Assembly: GCA_937965665.1 (NCBI GenBank)
Contig: CALCJE010000196.1
Location: forward strand, 1 to 9,589
Reading direction: 5' to 3'
Origin: an uncultured Bacteroidales bacterium
GTDB taxonomy: Bacteria > Bacteroidota > Bacteroidia > Bacteroidales > UBA4417
DNA: 9,589 bases
The notes under the pieces were generated by a model. That model did not search any database. It had not been told where the DNA came from and saw nothing but the letters and a program-made list of their open reading frames with translations. A program made the position numbers and the translations under genes. Shown here piece by piece: positions 1-6,311 of the stretch. Each line of letters starts with the position of its first letter. The first letter of the stretch is position 1.

Positions 1-743
1 GGAATAAAAGGATGCCAGTTGCCAGTTTTAATAAATGCAAAACCAATTCCGACAAAAACAATGATTACCGATACTTTAATAATTACCATGAGGTTGTTAA
101 AATTGGCTGATTCCGAAATTCCGATCACCAACAAAGTTACCAGCAACACAACGATAAACATTGCCGGAAAATTCAAAATGGCCGTTACATGCGGCAGCGC
201 GTCAATGTTTAAAGTTGCAAGTGTATCTTTCGACAGGGCCGAAAGCGGTTTCCAGCCCAAATCAGGAATATCATATAAAACGGTACCTGTAGCCGCGGTA
301 AATTTTGTTGGCAGGTAGATACCAAAATCTTTTAAAAAGCTGACTACGTATCCCGACCAGCCGACGGCCACGGTTGAAGCGGCAAATAAATATTCAATAA
401 TCAGGTCCCAGCCAATTATCCAGGCAAAGAACTCTCCCAGTGTGGCATAACCGTATGTGTAGGCACTTCCGGCTATCGGGATCATCGAAGCAAACTCTGC
501 ATAGCATAAGCCTGCCAGCGCGCATGCAAATCCTGAAATAATAAATGAGATAACAATGGCCGGCCCTGCATATGTTGCTGCTGCCTGCCCGGTCAATACA
601 AATATTCCGGCACCGATTATGGCGCCTATTCCAAGCGTTGTTAAATTTAATTTGGTTAACGAACGTTTTAATCCATGGCCGGTATCCTGTGACTCTTCGA
701 GTAGTTTGTTAAGCGGCTTGGTAGCAAACAAAGATTTAATCAT
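1..743 (-). CDS. APC-superfamily amino acid permease, C-terminus cut off by the window edge
   Basis: Inner-membrane secondary transporter of the amino acid-polyamine-organocation superfamily; the exact amino acid is not readable. From the ATG at 743-741, 247 codons are visible and the frame is still open at base 1, so roughly half the protein is missing. After a polar N-terminus of about 34 residues comes the TM1 signature GAIIGAGIFVLTG (residues 40-52), the unwound-helix substrate site of the family. It is followed by AGPAIVISFIISG, YAEFASMIP and GWDLIIEYLFAAS (about 111-123), a pattern typical of the CAT/YfnA-like (cationic or broad amino acid) branch. GNWHPFIP at the visible end also fits that branch. 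The gene starts 11 nt after the DUF2851 stop and is probably cotranscribed with it. The leader is A/T-rich without a purine-rich ribosome site, as usual in Bacteroidota. Family is confident; substrate is inference. Confidence 0.93.
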   Translation of the reverse strand, partial: MIKSLFATKPLNKLLEESQDTGHGLKRSLTKLNLTTLGIGAIIGAGIFVLTGQAAATYAGPAIVISFIISGFACALAGLCYAEFASMIPIAGSAYTYGYATLGEFFAWIIGWDLIIEYLFAASTVAVGWSGYVVSFLKDFGIYLPTKFTAATGTVLYDIPDLGWKPLSALSKDTLATLNIDALPHVTAILNFPAMFIVVLLVTLLVIGISESANFNNLMVIIKVSVIIVFVGIGFAFIKTGNWHPFI

Positions 744-754
744 TGGAGGAGAAT

Positions 755-2062
755 TTATTTATTTTCAGGTTGAGCGTATTTTGATACAGGAAATGCACCC
801 GCCAACAGTACGTTTCCGACACTGCAAGATAGACATTTTTTGTTTTCGCAATATTGTGTTTTCAATTCAATTAATGCCTGTGTGGTAGCAGCATTGTCAG
901 CAGGTACCCCAAGAGCGGCCCATTTGCGGCTGTAAATATTGTTCTCGGGTTTCAGTTTCATAAGCAGATCAACTGCTTTTTCAATCATGGTAACATCGCC
1001 TTTCCATCGCCCATAGGCAACCAACATTGGTGCTACCAGATTAATTATTAAGAGATTAACTGATGACACGCCCAAACTTTTTCGCTTTATGGCCGAGGGT
1101 TTATCAAATGTATAATGAGAGTTCCAGTATTGCGAGGCCTGGGCCCCGAAGAGCTTATGATAGGTGGCTAAGTCGGTGCTCGAAAATAATTTGCTTATGA
1201 TCACCGACGAATGGTGAATGATAGAAGCAAACTGGGCAAGCCTCAGCGTAGGGAAATTGCCCGGATGCAACCGCATAAATCGCCAGAGATGGGCATCAAT
1301 AGGTGTAAGGTCAAATTTCTTTTTCAGAAATTCATATTCCTTTTTCAACTGCTGAGGATATTCGTCTGTAAATGTATTTTCGAGCAATCCTGCCTGCCCG
1401 AAAACCATGGCTTCGACCTGGAATAAATTATCAGCATGTTTTGCCAGGTAGGAAAAAGGAAGCGATTTTGCCAGCATTTCGAATGCCTGGTTGTTGAGTT
1501 TAAAGCCCATGTTGCGGGCCAGCAACCGGTAAAAAGCCTGAGCCCAGTCGTTTTGCGTGAGCCCGAGTATCAGTTCAACCTGCAATGCTTTACGCTCGAG
1601 TCTTTCAATCAGAACCCTGTCGAGCCAGGCGTTTCTCACAAAAGCATCAATATGGGTAATCTGGGTTTCGCAGGGCACCCATCGCTTTGAAGCCATAAAC
1701 GAAAGGTAATTTTTCCAGGCATGTTCACTGTAAAGTCCATCCAGTTCAAGCGTCGGAATTGGCGAGCCATCGTTGCGGATAACGGGGGCATCATCGCGCC
1801 ACACCACATGGAGTATCACATTATCATAGCTCGCATCCTGCTGGTGGTTGTGACGTTTCCAGTCCGACGATAAAATATGGATTTCGATATTCCCGGCCCA
1901 GGTGGTTTCGCCGATCCTGATCCTGGCATTAAAAAAATCCGGGCCCGAATCGCTGTTATGCATACCCGGATGCAGCACCTCAAGCTGCTCGCCGGTTTGC
2001 AGAATCAAACCCGGATGGTAGAGTCTGTATTGCCAGATATAATGCAGGAATTCTTCAGTCAT
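755..2062 (-). CDS. DUF2851 family protein
   Basis: Conserved Bacteroidota protein of unknown function, 435 aa from the chosen start. An in-frame ATG at 2119 would add a 19-residue hydrophobic leader, but family members begin at the MTEEFLHYIWQYRLY segment, so the ATG at 2062 is preferred. The N-terminal third carries the family hallmark: HNSDSGPDFFNARI (35-48), GNIEIH (57-62), SDWKRH (66-71), H73, D76 and a following ILHVVW strand. The middle is helix-rich. The C-terminus has three close cysteines (C405, C410, C413), with another at C131. The P41-D42 / E60-x-H62 arrangement resembles a PD-(D/E)xK nuclease core, but that is only inference. It is the first gene of a unit with the permease downstream. 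Soluble and probably cytoplasmic. Confidence 0.9.
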   Translation of the reverse strand: MTEEFLHYIWQYRLYHPGLILQTGEQLEVLHPGMHNSDSGPDFFNARIRIGETTWAGNIEIHILSSDWKRHNHQQDASYDNVILHVVWRDDAPVIRNDGSPIPTLELDGLYSEHAWKNYLSFMASKRWVPCETQITHIDAFVRNAWLDRVLIERLERKALQVELILGLTQNDWAQAFYRLLARNMGFKLNNQAFEMLAKSLPFSYLAKHADNLFQVEAMVFGQAGLLENTFTDEYPQQLKKEYEFLKKKFDLTPIDAHLWRFMRLHPGNFPTLRLAQFASIIHHSSVIISKLFSSTDLATYHKLFGAQASQYWNSHYTFDKPSAIKRKSLGVSSVNLLIINLVAPMLVAYGRWKGDVTMIEKAVDLLMKLKPENNIYSRKWAALGVPADNAATTQALIELKTQYCENKKCLSCSVGNVLLAGAFPVSKYAQPENK

Positions 2063-2334
2063 AACACAAAAATAAGTGAAAAATAAAATGAATCTGGCAT
2101 TTATCAGCCAGTATGGCAATATTTGTTTTTCAGTATCCAGGGCAGTATGGACATATGTATTTGGCAGAAACTAAAGCAGGCATTTAATATTTAAATCCGC
2201 TACGAAGCTAATAAATTGATAATTATAATTGTACACACATTTTAAAAGAATAAAAACGGCATAGTATTGTTATTATCTGTTTTAGTAGCTATCTTTGCTT
2301 CCTAATACATAGGGCATTAAGCGTGAACCATTAA
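2063..2334. other. Divergent intergenic region with promoters
   Basis: This 272-bp A/T-rich gap separates the minus-strand DUF2851 unit from the plus-strand zapA block, so it must hold promoters for both directions. A convincing plus-strand promoter lies at 2267-2297. For the minus strand the only exact -7-type box is TATTTTTG (complement of 2067-2074), just four bases from the start codon and without a -33 partner, so the true DUF2851 promoter is not identified. No ORF with coding character and no RNA-like stem was seen here. Confidence 0.6.
2267..2297 (+). promoter_or_regulatory. Bacteroidota-type promoter for the coiled-coil/zapA operon
   Basis: TATCTTTG at 2290-2297 matches the Bacteroidota -7 consensus TAnnTTTG exactly. 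A TTG core (2267-2269, in TATTG) lies 20 nt upstream as the -33 element, within the usual spacing. Transcription would start near 2302-2305, giving a leader of about 30 nt before the ATG at 2335. Placement and exact -7 match are seen; activity is inferred. Confidence 0.62.
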
Positions 2335-2631
2335 ATGAAAGACTTAAGCGATCTGGTTAAAGAGCTGGATATCAAAGGCAGGCAATTAGCGCTCAGGTAT
2401 ACAAAACTAAAAGAGGAATTCAGCAAACTTCAGCAAAAGCAGATAGAAACTGAAGCCGGCATAAATCAATACAAGCAAACCATACTCGAACTCGAAAAGC
2501 AAATACAAATATTAACAATTGCAAAATCAATCCCTACCGGCAAGGACTCATCCATCGCCAAAAAGAAGATAAACGAATTACTGCGGGAACTTGATACATG
2601 CATTGATCTTTTAAACAACAAAACAATATAA
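2335..2631 (+). CDS. Small coiled-coil protein upstream of ZapA (possible ZapB-like division factor)
   Basis: 98-aa charged, almost wholly helical protein without signal peptide or membrane segment. Residues about 5-62 show a heptad-like distribution of L/I with K/E/Q (LALRYTKLKEEFSKLQQKQ), then a short linker with a PTG turn (67-69), then a second helix ending in ELLRELDTCIDLLN. It lies 5 nt before zapA and behind a clear promoter, so the two are almost certainly cotranscribed. In proteobacteria ZapA works with the coiled-coil protein ZapB. A small coiled-coil gene adjoining zapA suggests an analogous partner, but this is context-based inference, since no ZapB-specific sequence motif can be identified. 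Alternative: a structural protein unrelated to division. The ATG at 2335 is the only plausible start. Confidence 0.85.
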   Translation: MKDLSDLVKELDIKGRQLALRYTKLKEEFSKLQQKQIETEAGINQYKQTILELEKQIQILTIAKSIPTGKDSSIAKKKINELLRELDTCIDLLNNKTI

Positions 2632-2636
2632 AGCCT

Positions 2637-2927
2637 ATGGCTGAAGAATTACCCATCACCATTACCATTGCCGGAAGGCCTTACAGGCTTACCATTGCAC
2701 GGGATGAGGAGGAAATTGTTCGTAAAGCCGCTAAAAATATTGAGGCACAAATTAGTCACTATGGAAATTACAAGTACAGCGACAAACAGGATTTATTGGC
2801 TATGGTAGCCTTACATTTTGCAACTTCGGCTATTAATAATGAAAGCGAAGTTTCATTTGTAACCAAAAGTTTATCGCCAACCCTGACTGATCTTGATAAA
2901 ATATTGACAAAAGTTCTTGAAGATTAA
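2637..2927 (+). CDS. zapA: Cell division protein ZapA
   Basis: 96-aa ZapA-family protein. ZapA binds FtsZ in the cytoplasm and bundles protofilaments to stabilise the Z-ring. The N-terminal globular head is visible as two strands (ITITIAGRPYRLTIA, residues 7-21) followed by the helix with EEEIVRKAAKNIEAQI (24-39). The C-terminal half is the long dimerisation helix beginning around DKQDLLAMVALHFATSA. Length is close to the usual 90-110. The gene follows the coiled-coil gene by 5 nt. The structured RNA downstream begins about 20 nt after the stop, matching the zapA-ssrS order known from enterobacteria. Confidence 0.92.
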   Translation: MAEELPITITIAGRPYRLTIARDEEEIVRKAAKNIEAQISHYGNYKYSDKQDLLAMVALHFATSAINNESEVSFVTKSLSPTLTDLDKILTKVLED

Positions 2928-2949
2928 TGTTTTACGTTCTTTGAAAATA

Positions 2950-3160
2950 CAAGGATAAAACCCGCGTTAGTTCAATCCGTTTGGAAACTCAACATTTTTA
3001 CAATCGGGCGAAGCTAGAAGAAATAACAGGACAGGCCTTACCTTATGCTTTCGGGTATAAGGATCTCCTCCGGGGGACGTTGGAAGCCCGACGATTTCAG
3101 GCAGCCCAATCTTGTCTTTTGGGGTTTCCCAAAATGCATGAACTAATTGCGGGTTTTTCT
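2950..3160 (+). ncRNA. ssrS: 6S RNA (ssrS) candidate
   Basis: Regulatory RNA that mimics an open promoter and binds the RNA polymerase holoenzyme. The gap between zapA and rny folds into a long rod. The closing stem pairs 2959-2965 (AACCCGC) with 3149-3155 (GCGGGTT) and, after a small G/TT internal loop, 2967-2972 (TTAGTT) with 3141-3146 (AACTAA). The 3' strand of the central bubble holds the hairpin TTTTGGG/CCCAAAA (3117-3123 with 3128-3134), comparable to the hairpin in that part of E. coli 6S RNA. The inner arm has TCGGGC (3004-3009) pairing with GCCCGA (3086-3091), and CCTTAT/ATAAGG (3041-3046 with 3057-3062). A T-rich run at 3154-3163 after the closing stem would act as terminator. Length near 210 nt and the zapA neighbour both fit. 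Exact ends are estimated; the family call rests on structure and synteny. Confidence 0.8.
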
Positions 3161-3190
3161 TTTATCTTTCTATTTGGACCTTTCCGGTTA

Positions 3191-3198
3191 TATGTTTA
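3191..3198 (+). promoter_or_regulatory. Possible -7 box for rny
   Basis: TATGTTTA matches TAnnTTTG except for the last base and lies 22 nt before the rny ATG. The nearest upstream TTTG (3173-3176) is only 14 nt away, shorter than usual, so this is a weak candidate. Readthrough from the 6S RNA or zapA transcript is the alternative. Confidence 0.3.
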
Positions 3199-3220
3199 AC
3201 CCTTATAACCACAATACGAA

Positions 3221-4786
3221 ATGGGCAATACACTCATAGTTATCATCAGTACTATCGTTGGGCTTGGAGCCGGAATAGTACTGGCGACAACTTTACTACG
3301 TAAGTCGATCGAGAAAAAGAGCATCTACTTACTGCGCGACGCCGAAGAAAAGGCTGAAATGCTGAAAAAAGAAAAGATGCTTCAGGCAAAAGAGAAATTT
3401 CTCCAGCTGAAGACCGATCATGAAAACATGATTCAGGAAAAAAATAACCTGATCGCCAAAAACGAAAACCGTCAGAAACAGCGTGAACAACAACTAAACC
3501 AGCGCCACGACGAAATTCAGAAGAAAAACGAGGAAGTTCAGAAACACCTCAAAGAATTAACAGAAACCAAAGCAAACCTCGAACAACAAAAAGAGGTTAT
3601 CAACCGCAAACAGCAGGAAATCGATAAAGCACACAAGCAGTATATCGATCAGCTCGAAATCATTTCAGGGCTTACCGCCGAAGAAGCTAAAAACCAGCTG
3701 ATAGACAATATGAAAGACGAAGCCCGTACACAGGCCATGGCGTCGATTAACGAAATTATTGATGAAGCAAAGCTGAAAGCCAATAACGAAGCTAAAAAAA
3801 TCATAGTCGAAACCATACAGCGTACCGCGGCTGAACAGACTATTGAAAATACCGTTTCAGTTTTTAATATCGAAAGTGAAGAAATTAAAGGCCGTATCAT
3901 CGGCCGCGAAGGCCGTAATATCCGCGCTTTGGAAGCTCTCACCGGTATCGAAATTATCATCGACGATTCACCCGACGCTATTATTCTCTCAGGCTTCGAC
4001 CCGGTACGTCGCGAAATTGCACGCCTCTCCTTACATAAGTTGGTAACTGACGGCCGTATTCATCCTGCCCGTATCGAAGAAGTGGTTGCCAAAACCAAGA
4101 AACAGGTTGAACAGGAAATTATCGAAGCCGGTAAACGCACCACCATCGACCTGGGTATTCACGGATTACATCCCGAACTGGTACGACTCATCGGTCGCAT
4201 GAAATACCGTTCATCGTATGGGCAAAACCTGCTGCAACACTCACGCGAAGTAGCTAACCTCTGCGCCACCATGGCTGCCGAACTGGGACTTAACGTTAAA
4301 AAAGCCAAACGTGCCGGTTTGCTCCACGACATTGGTAAAGTAGCCGAAAACGAAGCTGAATTGCCACACGCAATCCTGGGTATGAAAATAGCCAAGGAGT
4401 TTAAAGAACAACCGGATATCTGCAACGCCATTGGCGCGCATCACGATGAAATTGAAATGGAAACATTGATTGCGCCTATTGTACAGGTTTGCGATGCCAT
4501 TTCAGGAGCCCGTCCCGGTGCTCGTCGCGAAGTGGTTGAAGCCTATATCCAACGCCTCAATAAACTCGAAGAAATTGCCCTCTCCTACCCCGGTGTGGTT
4601 AAAACCTACGCCATACAGGCCGGTCGTGAGCTGCGTGTAATTGTTGGCGCCGACAAGGTTTCCGACGAAGAATCGAACCAGATTGCTTTCGACCTGTCGC
4701 GAAAAATCCAGGAAGAAATGACCTATCCCGGACAGATCAAAATCACGGTAATCCGCGAAACCCGGGCCATCAGCTTTGCCAAGTAA
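3221..4786 (+). CDS. rny: Ribonuclease Y
   Basis: Membrane-anchored endoribonuclease that initiates mRNA decay. The 521-aa protein shows all domains in order. An N-terminal membrane helix (residues about 3-26) is followed by a long K/E/Q-rich coiled coil (about 30-205). A KH RNA-binding domain carries its GxxG loop in GRIIGREGRN (G228-R-E-G231). The HD phosphohydrolase domain has candidate metal ligands H340 (NLLQH), H369-D370 (LLHDIGK), H407/H408 (GAHHDE) and D425 (VCDAISGARPGARRE). The C-terminal region contains AIQAGRELRVIV. Length and motifs are complete, with no sign of damage. It follows the 6S RNA and is closed by a strong hairpin terminator. Presence of RNase Y is consistent with many Bacteroidota and implies an rny-centred degradation route. 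Confidence 0.98.
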   Translation: MGNTLIVIISTIVGLGAGIVLATTLLRKSIEKKSIYLLRDAEEKAEMLKKEKMLQAKEKFLQLKTDHENMIQEKNNLIAKNENRQKQREQQLNQRHDEIQKKNEEVQKHLKELTETKANLEQQKEVINRKQQEIDKAHKQYIDQLEIISGLTAEEAKNQLIDNMKDEARTQAMASINEIIDEAKLKANNEAKKIIVETIQRTAAEQTIENTVSVFNIESEEIKGRIIGREGRNIRALEALTGIEIIIDDSPDAIILSGFDPVRREIARLSLHKLVTDGRIHPARIEEVVAKTKKQVEQEIIEAGKRTTIDLGIHGLHPELVRLIGRMKYRSSYGQNLLQHSREVANLCATMAAELGLNVKKAKRAGLLHDIGKVAENEAELPHAILGMKIAKEFKEQPDICNAIGAHHDEIEMETLIAPIVQVCDAISGARPGARREVVEAYIQRLNKLEEIALSYPGVVKTYAIQAGRELRVIVGADKVSDEESNQIAFDLSRKIQEEMTYPGQIKITVIRETRAISFAK

Positions 4787-4800
4787 TTGATACTGATTTT

Positions 4801-4834
4801 AAAAAAGGAGTTCTTGCAGAAGAGCTCCTTTTTT
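4801..4834 (+). terminator. Intrinsic terminator of rny
   Basis: An uninterrupted 15-bp hairpin starts 14 nt after the rny stop. AAAAAAGGAG (4801-4810) pairs with CTCCTTTTTT (4825-4834), TTCTT (4811-4815) pairs with AAGAG (4820-4824, one G-U), and the tetraloop is GCAG. The A-tract and T-tract on the two flanks would also allow termination from the other direction. Confidence 0.92.
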
Positions 4835-4872
4835 GTTTTAGGTTGATAAGTGGTATTAATGAAGTAAAAAAA

Positions 4873-4973
4873 AGGATTTTAGAACAAGGATTAACGATTT
4901 AAGATTTTAGAAGTAGGTATCGACAAAAATCATAAATCAACATTCGTTAATCCTTGTTCTTAAATCAACAATC
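4873..4973. repeat. Two opposed heptad arrays forming an inverted repeat
   Basis: Between the rny terminator and the next gene, 4873-4921 reads as 7-bp units near ANGATTT (AGGATTT, AGGATTA, ACGATTT, AAGATTT in register). 4932-4973 reads as units of the opposite sense (ATAAATC, GTTAATC, TTAAATC, AACAATC). Within them 4881-4897 (AGAACAAGGATTAACGA) is the exact reverse complement of 4944-4960, giving a 17-bp stem around a 46-nt loop. There is no T-run after the second arm, so it is not a standard terminator. The rest of 4835-4998 shows no gene. Confidence 0.75.
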
Positions 4974-4998
4974 AACCAATCCATAACCTGACATCTAC

Positions 4999-6090
4999 AT
5001 GAACACCAACCAACTCAACCTCTTTAAAAAACTACTTCCCGGCCTGCTGCCTATATTTGTCTTTATCCTGGTTGATGAGTTCTGGTCGACCGAGGCAGGG
5101 CTTGTGGTGGCGGTTGTTTTCGGAGTTGTACAGCTGGGGTATGTTTTTATCCGCGAAAAGCGTTTCGACCGGTTCATATTTTTTGATACTGCATTGTTGG
5201 TTGCGCTAGGCGGCATTTCGATAGCCCTGAACGATGAAATCTTTTTCAAGCTAAAACCGGCACTTATCAACCTGATATTCTGTGCTGTGCTGGGATTTTC
5301 AGCTTTCAGCCGTAAAAACCTGCTGATGATGTACACCCAGCGTTATATGGGCGAGATGCAGATGCCTGCCGGGGCTGAAAAAGCCATGCAAAAAACCATG
5401 AAAATCATGTTCTGGCTGATGCTGGCTTATACTTTTTTAATCGTATTTTCAGCCTTTTATATGAGCAAGGAAGCCTGGGCATTTATCAGCGGTGCTTTTC
5501 TGTACATACTTTTCGGACTCTTCTTTTTGTGGCAATTTGTGTCGGCAAAGCTGAAGCAGCGTGTTGCGGTTAACAATACGGATTGGGTGCCACTGGTTGA
5601 CGAGAAAGGAATGATTATTGGCAGAGCAACACGAAAGGAAGTTCATAGCGGACCGGGCAAACTTCACCCTGTGGTGCACCTGCACCTGCTGAACAGCAAA
5701 GGTGAAATATACCTGCAGCAGCGAGGATTAAGCAAAGATACATTCCCGGGTAAATGGGATACCGCAGTTGGCGGGCATGTCGACCTGGGCGAAACCATCG
5801 AACAGGCGCTTTTGCGTGAAACTGCCGAAGAACTCAATATTACGGGAATAAAGCCGGTACCTTTTATGCAATATAAATGGGAAACCAACACGGAATCGGA
5901 ACTGGTATTCAGCTTCACAGCCCTGTACAACGCAACACCGGTTATCAATAAAACGGAGCTGTCTGACGGCCGTTTCTGGCCTGTAAACGAAATCAGGAAA
6001 AACCTGGCTACCGGGCTTTTTACACCTAATTTTGAAAATGAATTCCCGGTATTGTTGAAGGCAATGGGTCATGGCCAGGTGGGGAAATAG
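4999..6090 (+). CDS. YciB-like membrane domain fused to a Nudix hydrolase
   Basis: 363-aa two-domain protein. Residues 1-188 carry about five hydrophobic segments (about 11-26, 33-50, 59-76, 88-101, 136-153, 160-181) in the pattern of the intracellular septation protein A (YciB/IspZ) family, including FKLKPALINLIF. Residues 193-363 are a Nudix domain of the YfcD/isopentenyl diphosphate isomerase-like subgroup. It opens with a PLVDEKGMIIGRATRKEV segment, continues with HLHLLNSKGEIYLQQR, and contains the Nudix box with G259, E265, R273-E274 and E277-E278. The usual glycine near the box end is N280. The metal-binding glutamates are intact, so catalysis on a nucleoside-diphosphate-linked or prenyl-diphosphate-like substrate at the membrane is plausible, but the substrate is unknown. 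It is a single uninterrupted frame, preceded by a terminator and a repeat region and so probably transcribed alone. Confidence 0.9.
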   Translation: MNTNQLNLFKKLLPGLLPIFVFILVDEFWSTEAGLVVAVVFGVVQLGYVFIREKRFDRFIFFDTALLVALGGISIALNDEIFFKLKPALINLIFCAVLGFSAFSRKNLLMMYTQRYMGEMQMPAGAEKAMQKTMKIMFWLMLAYTFLIVFSAFYMSKEAWAFISGAFLYILFGLFFLWQFVSAKLKQRVAVNNTDWVPLVDEKGMIIGRATRKEVHSGPGKLHPVVHLHLLNSKGEIYLQQRGLSKDTFPGKWDTAVGGHVDLGETIEQALLRETAEELNITGIKPVPFMQYKWETNTESELVFSFTALYNATPVINKTELSDGRFWPVNEIRKNLATGLFTPNFENEFPVLLKAMGHGQVGK

Positions 6091-6098
6091 GCTTGCTA

Positions 6099-6161
6099 AG
6101 TGCTTTGTGCTCAGTGCTCAGTGCTTTGTGCTTAGTGTTTGGTGCTTGGTGCTTGGTGAAT
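6099..6161 (+). repeat. Degenerate 7-bp tandem array, unit RGTGCTT (copy 1)
   Basis: Nine consecutive 7-bp units in unbroken register, consensus DGTGCTY: for example AGTGCTT at 6099, TGTGCTC at 6106, AGTGCTC at 6113, GGTGCTT at 6141 and 6148. It begins 8 nt after the stop of the Nudix fusion gene and reads in that gene's sense direction. The same unit recurs at 8970-9045. Confidence 0.88.
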
Positions 6162-6191
6162 GGAGTTGCCTTCCCAAAAATGGTGTATCTG

Positions 6192-6310
6192 AAAGTCAAA
6201 GTTGAATATTCAAAGTTCAAAATCCAACCCCCGACATCCAACATCCGCAATCCAACATCCGACATCCGCAATCCCGAAATCCACAATCCACAATCGAAAA
6301 TCTACAATCC
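6192..6310 (-). repeat. Degenerate 7-bp array, sense unit GGATTGT/CGGATGT
   Basis: About 17 heptads fill the rest of the convergent gap. Plus-strand units are ACATCCG or CAATCCA from 6234 on, changing to ACAATCC after a one-base slip near 6276. More diverged AAGTTCA-like units lie at 6192-6219 and include the palindrome TTGAATATTCAA (6202-6213). The array stops 1 nt before the DUF493 stop codon; in that gene's sense direction it reads GGATTGT, then CGGATGT. Nothing gene-like is seen in 6091-6311. Confidence 0.85.
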
Positions 6311-6311
6311 T

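Noticed and set aside
2067..2074. Exact TAnnTTTG box (TATTTTTG) on the minus strand before DUF2851
   Set aside because: Only four bases from the start codon and no -33 partner; it would imply a leaderless mRNA, and A/T-rich chance match is more likely.
2063..2119. N-terminal extension of the DUF2851 gene to the ATG at 2119
   Set aside because: The 19 added residues are hydrophobic and not family-like; the family N-terminus begins at the ATG at 2062.
2981..3199. 72-aa plus-strand ORF between zapA and rny
   Set aside because: It lies inside the 6S-like RNA fold, has no family-like sequence, and its start codon is a non-ATG in the structured region.
6099..6310. CRISPR or other spacer-repeat array
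   Set aside because: Units are 7 bp, degenerate and contiguous, with no spacers of constant length and no cas genes.
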